Part shown: piece after piece, positions 1-4,523 of the stretch
How the letters are laid out: every line of letters starts with the position of its first letter
Numbering within the stretch: position 1 is the first letter of the stretch
Assembly: GCA_035622755.1 (NCBI GenBank)
Contig: DASPUU010000215.1
Coordinates: 1-7,467 of the forward strand
Source of the DNA: JADGRA01 sp035622755
GTDB lineage: Bacteria; Myxococcota; Myxococcia; Myxococcales; Myxococcaceae
DNA length: 7,467 nucleotides
Direction: 5' to 3'
Translations under genes and position numbers: made by a program
The notes under the pieces: model-generated
Databases searched by the model: none
Seen by the model: the letters and a program-made list of their open reading frames with translations, nothing else
What the model was told of the DNA's origin: nothing

Positions 1-168
1 CTGCGTGCCCGCCGGGATGGGCGCCGGCGGCCGCGGCGCTCCCCCTTGGGTGCCGGCGGGGACGCCCTTCGGACGGGCGCCGCCGCCCTGGGTCCCGGTG
101 GGAACGGTCACCGGAGCCACCGAGGGAACGGGACCCGGCCGCGCGCTCCCTTGCGTCCCGGTGGGGAT
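1..168 (-). repeat. Four imperfect copies of a [VI]P[TA]GTQ(G) peptide motif
   Basis: Within the partial left-edge gene, the motifs IPTGTQG (nt 168-148), VPTGTQG (105-85), VPAGTQG (63-43) and IPAGTQ (18-1, cut by the edge) recur. Their spacings are 63, 42 and 45 nt, all multiples of three. They are separated by Pro/Ala/Gly/Arg-rich spacers such as SARPGP and GGARPKG. At DNA level they appear as repeated CCCACCGGGAC or CCGGCGGGCAC stretches followed by (C)CA(A/G). The array may continue beyond the window. The in-frame spacing and variable codons (CAA and CAG for Gln) suggest that the peptide rather than the DNA is conserved. Confidence 0.7.
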
Positions 169-663
169 GGCCACCGGAGCCGCCGGAGGGACCGGCGGGC
201 GAGGCAGCTCGGGGGGCGGTGCCTCGCCGACCGGCGCCGCCGGGACGGGTGAGGCGCCAGACTGGGCCTTGGCCTCGGGAGCCGCGGGCGACGGCGCAGG
301 TGCCGCCGGGACGTCCCCGGTCTTCCGGCGGCGGCGGGCCTTGAACAGGTCACGGCTGTAGGTGCCGTTCTCCATCTCGGTCAGCGTTCGCTGCCAGAGC
401 CGGTCGTAGGTGGTGAAGCGCTGCTGCAGCGCCTGGACGCGGAACTTGAGCGCGGCGCTGCGGACGAACACGATGCGCAGGCGCCCGAGCCGCTGCCGCA
501 CCGACTCGTGGTCCTTGGTCGGCGGCTGGCGGTCCACGCCGAGGAAGTACTGCTCGAAGTGCGCCTTCAGCTCGGCGATGGCGACATCGAGCGAGTCGAG
601 CTCCCGGGTCATGCCCTCCGCGTCGGAGAGCCGCTCTTCCACGGAGGGACGCTGCGCGGCCAT
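1..663 (-). CDS. Partial Pro/Ala-rich protein with charged helical N-terminus; resembles a myxobacterial MXAN_5187-type family
   Basis: An open frame of 221 codons runs from the ATG at 663-661 to the first base of the window without a stop, so the C-terminus is missing. Residues 1-115 are charged and probably helical, with a recognisable block: FEQYFLGVDRQPPTK (36-50), then a helix ending QRFTTYDRLWQRTLTEMENG (81-100), then TYSRDLFKARRRRK. From about residue 117 the chain becomes a Pro/Ala/Gly linker. It carries four [VI]P[TA]GTQ motifs at residues 166, 187, 201 and 216. There is no signal peptide or membrane segment, so a cytoplasmic location is inferred. From memory, the 'QYFLG ... ENGTY.RDLFKARRR' block followed by a Pro-rich linker is typical of myxobacterial proteins that end in a so-called MXAN_5187 C-terminal domain. 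That domain would lie beyond the window. No biochemical function is known to me. The ribosome binding site is weak (GGGA only 2-3 nt from the ATG), and Met18 at 612 is a possible alternative start. The gene begins 78 nt after the protease stop, in the same frame. Confidence 0.75.
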   Translation of the reverse strand, partial: MAAQRPSVEERLSDAEGMTRELDSLDVAIAELKAHFEQYFLGVDRQPPTKDHESVRQRLGRLRIVFVRSAALKFRVQALQQRFTTYDRLWQRTLTEMENGTYSRDLFKARRRRKTGDVPAAPAPSPAAPEAKAQSGASPVPAAPVGEAPPPELPRPPVPPAAPVAIPTGTQGSARPGPVPSVAPVTVPTGTQGGGARPKGVPAGTQGGAPRPPAPIPAGTQ

Positions 664-741
664 CGTCCCGGCAAGGATCCCAGCAAGCCCACGGCGGGCG
701 CAAGCCGGAGCGCGTCCGGGCTCGAGCCGGCCCCGGCGGGC
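664..741. other. 78-nt intergenic spacer, no clear terminator or promoter
   Basis: This spacer lies between the protease stop (744-742) and the next start (663). It holds a perfect 10-bp palindrome, GGCTCGAGCC, at 719-728, but there is no loop and no U-tract, so a factor-independent terminator is not supported. I see no convincing -35/-10 pair. The short gap and shared strand are compatible with co-transcription. Confidence 0.5.
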
Positions 742-2451
742 TCAGGGCTGGGTGACGAGGGGGTTGGCGCGGACCACCGCCGCCTGCTCCGGGGAGAACC
801 TTCCCACCGAGCCGTTGTCCAGGATCCAGAACATGAGCAGGTCCGAGCCGCCGCATTCCTGGGTCTGCTGGCCGCACTGCGCGGGAAGCACCAGGGTGGG
901 CGCCGCCCCGTTGGCTCCGCTGCACGCGGCCCGCGCGGTGCTGTTGAGCTCGCAGAGCGCGCAGACGCAGGCCGGAGTGTCGACCAGCGGGTCGAAGAAA
1001 TCCCCGGTCAGCTCGGTGGGGTGGTACAGGCCGAGGTAGTGCCCCGTCTCGTGGGCGGCGACGTAGGCGACCACGTCCGGGCCGCAGGACGGATTGAAGC
1101 TCACTCCGCAGCCGGTGTCGGAGAGCAGGTCGGCCAGGGAGGCCACCGCGCCGCCGGCGATGGTGCCGTTGAAGGTGGCCGGGCCGGGAATGGCTCCATC
1201 GAGCCCGACGATCGTCCCGGCATCCGGCGAAACCGTCGCCGTCAGCTCGTCCACCAGGAACAGCGCCATGGTCGTGCCCGGCTCGGCCAGGGTCATCATC
1301 TGGCGGAAGTCGCTGCAGGGAAGCTCCGCGTCGTCGACGGCGAGCGACGCGTACTTGGCCCTGGCCCAGGCGGGAATGTCATGGAGGGTGACGCTGGAGA
1401 TGCACACGCCGGCCTGGGCGTAGAACTCGGCGTAGCGCGCGGCGAACTGCTGCACCTGGGCGGTGCCCAGGGCCGCGCCCGCGTCCAGGGTGTCGGAGAC
1501 GATGTAGATGTCGGCCGCCAGGTGACCGGTGGCCGGGAACGGACCCGGCCGCACGAGGACCGACACGTCGTAGGTGTTGGACGCCGACCCGCCGTCGGTG
1601 CACCCGATGGTCAGGCACTCGTGGGCGTAGTCGCTGACCACCAGGGTCCAGCTGCCTCCGGGCAGGCCGCCGTCCTCGGCGATGGCCAGGGCCGGGGTGG
1701 TGTTGGGGAAGGTGAGGACGCCGACGTAGGCGTTGGGACTGGCGTTGGTGAGGTTGGCGGTGGTCTGGTCGACGGGGGGACTGATGTCGTCGAAGAACGT
1801 CGCGCCCTGGGGGGTGAGCAGCGGCGTGGGGATGGGTAGGTTGGGGAGGGTGAATCCCTGGTAGACGATGAAGGCTCCGGCGTCCACCGCCTGGGAGACG
1901 ATGGAGAAGCCGATCGCGCCCTGGGGAACGGTGAACAGCAGCGGCGTCCCGGTCTGGTGGACGCCCAGCGACTGGACGTCGCCCGCCGGCAGTGCGCTCG
2001 TCACGCGCGGGTTGACACAGACGCCCGGGTCGGAAGCCGGCCCGGCGGGGGGGCCGACGAACAGCGTCGGCGGCGCGCAGTTGATCCCGGAGCTGATCGA
2101 CTCCCGGGGCGAGACACAGACCGAGCCGATCCCGGTGGTGCTGCAGGTCAGGCCATCGGGACAGGCCGGCGCCGTGGGGCCGGTGGTGCACGTGTGGACG
2201 CAGAACGCCCCGGTCGACTGGGGCGCGCAGACCATCCCGGTGGGGCACCCCGTGCCGGCATCGACGTTACAGGGCGCAGTGCAGGCCGCCCCGGGGAAGT
2301 CCGCGTTCTGGGTGCAGGACAGCCCGGTGGCGCAGGCGGCGGCGCACAAGCTGGTGTTCCCGGCGTCGGACGTGCTCCCGTTGTTCGTGCAGGCCACGGC
2401 GGCGAGCACCGGGGCGAGGCAAAGGGTCCGCACCGCTTGGGCGATTCGCAT
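742..2451 (-). CDS. Putative secreted lipoprotein, metzincin (M43/pappalysin-like) zinc metalloprotease
   Basis: This 569-residue protein is predicted to be exported and to hydrolyse peptide bonds with a zinc ion. Residues 1-20 form a signal peptide ending LAAVA before Cys21. The sequence fits the general lipobox pattern, although position -3 is Ala rather than the usual Leu, so both a lipid-anchored and a freely secreted form are possible. Residues 36-145 contain 14 cysteines in CxxxCxxxxxC-like spacing, probably a disulfide-rich module. Residues about 155-303 look like a beta-sandwich, with GSWTLVVSD (266-274) recalling the P/Homo-B domain. The catalytic region, about 310-569, has HETGHYLGLYH at 467-477 (HExxHxxGxxH; ligands His467, His471, His477; base Glu468). 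It also has a downstream DPLVDTPAC segment and a Met-turn candidate LLMFW (Met540), then FSPEQ..VVRANP. This layout matches pappalysin-like (M43) metzincins as I know them. The substrate is unknown. The start is fixed by an AGGAG 8 nt upstream. The gene follows lgt by 71 nt, and the lipoprotein-processing genes upstream fit its possible lipid anchor. Confidence 0.85.
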   Translation of the reverse strand: MRIAQAVRTLCLAPVLAAVACTNNGSTSDAGNTSLCAAACATGLSCTQNADFPGAACTAPCNVDAGTGCPTGMVCAPQSTGAFCVHTCTTGPTAPACPDGLTCSTTGIGSVCVSPRESISSGINCAPPTLFVGPPAGPASDPGVCVNPRVTSALPAGDVQSLGVHQTGTPLLFTVPQGAIGFSIVSQAVDAGAFIVYQGFTLPNLPIPTPLLTPQGATFFDDISPPVDQTTANLTNASPNAYVGVLTFPNTTPALAIAEDGGLPGGSWTLVVSDYAHECLTIGCTDGGSASNTYDVSVLVRPGPFPATGHLAADIYIVSDTLDAGAALGTAQVQQFAARYAEFYAQAGVCISSVTLHDIPAWARAKYASLAVDDAELPCSDFRQMMTLAEPGTTMALFLVDELTATVSPDAGTIVGLDGAIPGPATFNGTIAGGAVASLADLLSDTGCGVSFNPSCGPDVVAYVAAHETGHYLGLYHPTELTGDFFDPLVDTPACVCALCELNSTARAACSGANGAAPTLVLPAQCGQQTQECGGSDLLMFWILDNGSVGRFSPEQAAVVRANPLVTQP

Positions 2452-2522
2452 CGTCGATGCTCCTCTCCACTCCCCTAGGGCAACCCGGCTCCGACGCTAG
2501 CACCTTGCCCCGGATTCACGCC
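2452..2522. other. 71-nt spacer between lgt and the metalloprotease gene
   Basis: Apart from the ribosome binding site at 2460-2464, this spacer shows no strong hairpin, no U-tract and no recognisable sigma70 -35/-10 pair. The protease could be read from the upstream operon or from a promoter I cannot recognise in this G+C-rich DNA. Confidence 0.45.
2460..2464 (-). promoter_or_regulatory. Ribosome binding site of the metalloprotease gene
   Basis: The minus strand reads AGGAG, within a purine run GGAGAGGAG, with 8 nt between it and the ATG at 2451-2449. It is the best Shine-Dalgarno match in the window. It decides the start of the protease, and that start gives a complete signal peptide. Confidence 0.8.
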
Positions 2523-3821
2523 TCAGGCGCTGGCCGGGACAGCCTCGCCCGACACCTGGGGCAGCGGACGGACCGATCGCAATCCGCGGACCATGAGAGT
2601 GGCGCCCACGGCGAACATCACCAGCGAGATGAACTGGCTGGTGGAGATGTTGTACCAGGCGTCGGGCGCCACCCGCGCCGCCCAGGCATGGGCGTCGAGG
2701 GACTCGAGCAGCCCGTGCAGCGTCCCGCGCTCCAGGTCTCCGCGGAACAGCTCCACCGTGGTGCGCAGCACCGCATACAACATCAGATAAAGGGCCAGGA
2801 TCTCGCCATGGAAGCGGCGGTACCGGCGCATGACGATGAGGAAGAAGAAGAGGAACAGCTGCCCGATGGACTCGTAGAGCTGGGTGGGATGGAGCGGCAG
2901 GGTGTGGCCGTGCTCCGCCACCCACTGGCTGAGCCGGACCGCCCCGGGGACCTGGTTCTGGAAGATCTGACCGGTGGCCTCGACCACCCAGCGCGGATCG
3001 TTGGACTCGGACTGGTAGGCCAGGCTGGCGGTGTGGCTGAAGCGGCCGAACAGGTCCCGGGCCACGGACGCGCCGGGGAAATTCACCGCCCAGGGCACCT
3101 GGGATGCCGGACGACCCCAGCAGCACCCGGCGCTGAAGCACCCCAGGCGGCCGATGCACTGGCCGAGCGAGACGGTGGGGATGGCCAGGTCGGCGAGGCG
3201 GAGGAAGGGAATGCCGTGCTGGCGGGCGAACCACCAGGAGGTGCCCATCGCGCCGAGCAGCCCCCCGTAGAAGACCAGGCCACCGCCGAGCATCCCGAGC
3301 ATCTTCCAGGGGTCGGTGAACAGCTCACCCCACCGTCCAGCGAAGTCCTGCCAGGTCACGATGAGGTAGAGGATCTTGCTCCCGCCGATACCGCCGACGA
3401 GCACCCACAGAGCGAGGTCGTGCATTTCCTCGCGCTTCTTCTTCCCCTCGTCGCCGGGCCACTCCCGCTCCGCGAGGCGGGCCGAGACGGCCACCGCGCA
3501 GAGGAAGCCGGTCATGAGCAGGAGGCCGTAGGTGTGGAGCGGGAACCCTTCCCCGCGACGCCCGAGGAAGGCGCTGGCCGGGAGCGCATAGTGGAAGCCG
3601 ACGCGGACCACCGCGGCGCCGATGACGGCGTAGATCAGCGCCCGCGTCGCCCGCTCACGGCGGGAGGGCTCGCCGGGAGCGCCCGTCCCGGCATCGAGCG
3701 GCCCCGGTGCATTCCTCCAGCCGGCCCAGGCGAGGTAGGCGATGACCAGCACCCCGAGCCCATAGAGCACCGCCCGGGCCAGCGGCGTATCGAATCGGAA
3801 CTCGTAGAGAACCGGGAGCAT
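2523..3821 (-). CDS. lgt: Phosphatidylglycerol--prolipoprotein diacylglyceryl transferase (variant, N-terminally extended)
   Basis: Lgt is an inner-membrane enzyme that moves diacylglycerol from phosphatidylglycerol to the lipobox Cys of prolipoproteins, the first step of lipoprotein maturation. The 432-residue product is much longer than E. coli Lgt (about 290). Hydrophobic segments at about 13-33 and 58-80, joined by a charged Pro/Gly linker, precede the usual first helix, HTYGLLLMTGF (96-106). Conserved elements follow: FYGGLLG (184-190), GRLGCFSAGCCWGR (224-237), HPTQLYE (311-317) and RTTVELFRGD (353-362). The usual signature has Asn where Cys228 stands, and E. coli has His where Tyr185 stands. 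I recall the GCF..GCC form from Lgt-like proteins in several phyla. Arg225, Tyr98, Arg353 and Glu357 positions are kept. The ATG at 3821 was chosen because it opens directly into the first hydrophobic segment. A longer frame reaches 4100 but overlaps lspA and would add an unlikely Ser/Arg-rich stretch. AGGA overlaps the lspA stop 13-14 nt upstream. lspA lies 16 nt upstream. Confidence 0.93.
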   Translation of the reverse strand: MLPVLYEFRFDTPLARAVLYGLGVLVIAYLAWAGWRNAPGPLDAGTGAPGEPSRRERATRALIYAVIGAAVVRVGFHYALPASAFLGRRGEGFPLHTYGLLLMTGFLCAVAVSARLAEREWPGDEGKKKREEMHDLALWVLVGGIGGSKILYLIVTWQDFAGRWGELFTDPWKMLGMLGGGLVFYGGLLGAMGTSWWFARQHGIPFLRLADLAIPTVSLGQCIGRLGCFSAGCCWGRPASQVPWAVNFPGASVARDLFGRFSHTASLAYQSESNDPRWVVEATGQIFQNQVPGAVRLSQWVAEHGHTLPLHPTQLYESIGQLFLFFFLIVMRRYRRFHGEILALYLMLYAVLRTTVELFRGDLERGTLHGLLESLDAHAWAARVAPDAWYNISTSQFISLVMFAVGATLMVRGLRSVRPLPQVSGEAVPASA

Positions 3822-3837
3822 GCGGCGCCCAGGGTTC

Positions 3838-4521
3838 CTAGCACACGGGCGGCGGTCCGCCCTGCCCTGCCTGCTCGCCCGCCGGGGTGACCGCCCCCTT
3901 GGGCTCCCGCCGCACCAGCCCGTCGAGCAGGAGGAGGGCCACGCCCACCACGATGCAGCTGTCGGCGACGTTGAACGACGGCCAGGCCACCCGGTCGTGC
4001 CAGTGGGCCTCGACGAAGTCGATGACGAATCCGCGCGCCAGCCGGTCGACGTAGTTGCCCAGGGCGCCGCCGAGGACGAGCGGGAGCCCGGCCCGGGCAA
4101 ACCGCTCGGCCTGCGACCCCGCCGGAAGCCGCAGGTAGTAGAAGGTGATGAGGATCACCGCGCCGATGGAGACGAGGTGGAAGAGCGGCCCGCGCACCGG
4201 TGGCGGCAGGTTCCGGAAGAGGCCGAAGGCGGCGCCGGTGTTCTCCGCGTACCGGATGCGGAGGTAGTCCGGGCTGACGGTGAACGAGCGCTTGGGACGG
4301 AAGTGGAGCCCGTCGAACCCCTCGGGGGGCGGCGTCCCGTAGAGGGCGGCGACGCGCGCCCCCACCGTCCGGAGGCCGTCGAAGCGGGTGGTGAGCTCGT
4401 CCACCATCCAGTACTTGACCGCCTGGTCGACCACGACCACGGCCAGGGCGATGCCGAAGAGGGTGAGGGCCTTCCGTCGCACGGGGGAAGGGCCCATACC
4501 ATGCCCCGGGGCAATCTCCAT
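3838..4521 (-). CDS. lspA: Lipoprotein signal peptidase (signal peptidase II)
   Basis: LspA is an inner-membrane aspartic protease that removes the signal peptide of prolipoproteins after Lgt has lipidated the +1 Cys. All family landmarks are visible in the 227 residues. These are a first membrane helix about 17-35 leading into DQAVK (32-36), ENTGAAFGLF (93-102), a helix at 113-131, GGALGNYVDRL (151-161) with catalytic Asp159, GFVIDF (164-169), and SFNVADS (182-188) with catalytic Asp187, then a last helix to about 202. The protein is longer than E. coli LspA (about 164). Most of the excess is an enlarged extracytoplasmic segment at residues 44-86 plus an N-terminal leader and a C-terminal tail. 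The ATG at 4521 overlaps the ileS stop by one base. Met9 at 4497, preceded by a GGGG run, is an alternative. lgt follows after 16 nt, so the two consecutive lipoprotein enzymes are probably made from one transcript. Confidence 0.95.
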   Translation of the reverse strand: MEIAPGHGMGPSPVRRKALTLFGIALAVVVVDQAVKYWMVDELTTRFDGLRTVGARVAALYGTPPPEGFDGLHFRPKRSFTVSPDYLRIRYAENTGAAFGLFRNLPPPVRGPLFHLVSIGAVILITFYYLRLPAGSQAERFARAGLPLVLGGALGNYVDRLARGFVIDFVEAHWHDRVAWPSFNVADSCIVVGVALLLLDGLVRREPKGAVTPAGEQAGQGGPPPVC

Positions 4522-4523
4522 CA
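4519..4523 (-). promoter_or_regulatory. TGATG stop/start overlap of ileS and lspA
   Basis: On the minus strand the ileS stop TGA (4523-4521) and the lspA ATG (4521-4519) share the base at 4521. Such overlaps commonly allow translational coupling by re-initiation. The lack of a strong Shine-Dalgarno just upstream of the lspA ATG fits this reading. It assumes that the first ATG and not Met9 of LspA is used. Confidence 0.65.

Noticed and set aside
5..361. A 118-codon plus-strand open frame with PxWVPxGT repeats
   Set aside because: Its apparent repeats are the reverse-strand image of the GTQ repeats in the minus-strand gene. The minus-strand reading continues into a well-formed charged N-terminal domain with a start codon, and the plus-strand one does not.
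719..728. The palindrome GGCTCGAGCC as a terminator or operator
   Set aside because: It has no loop or U-tract, and a 10-bp palindrome is not rare in such G+C-rich DNA. There is no second copy near the other gene starts to suggest a regulator site.
508..1839. A 443-codon plus-strand open frame opposite the protease and the left-edge gene
   Set aside because: It is Gly/Val/Arg/His-rich with no motif and spans two genes on the other strand. The minus-strand frames have a signal peptide, a zinc site and a good ribosome binding site.
2457..3890. A 477-codon plus-strand open frame opposite lgt
   Set aside because: It has low-complexity composition without domain motifs and lies fully opposite a clear lgt. 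Treated as a high-G+C shadow.
3822..4100. An upstream extension of lgt to an in-frame start at 4100
   Set aside because: It would overlap lspA by more than 250 nt and add a Ser/Arg/Trp-rich stretch unlike any Lgt N-terminus. The ATG at 3821 lies just after the lspA stop and leads directly into a membrane helix.
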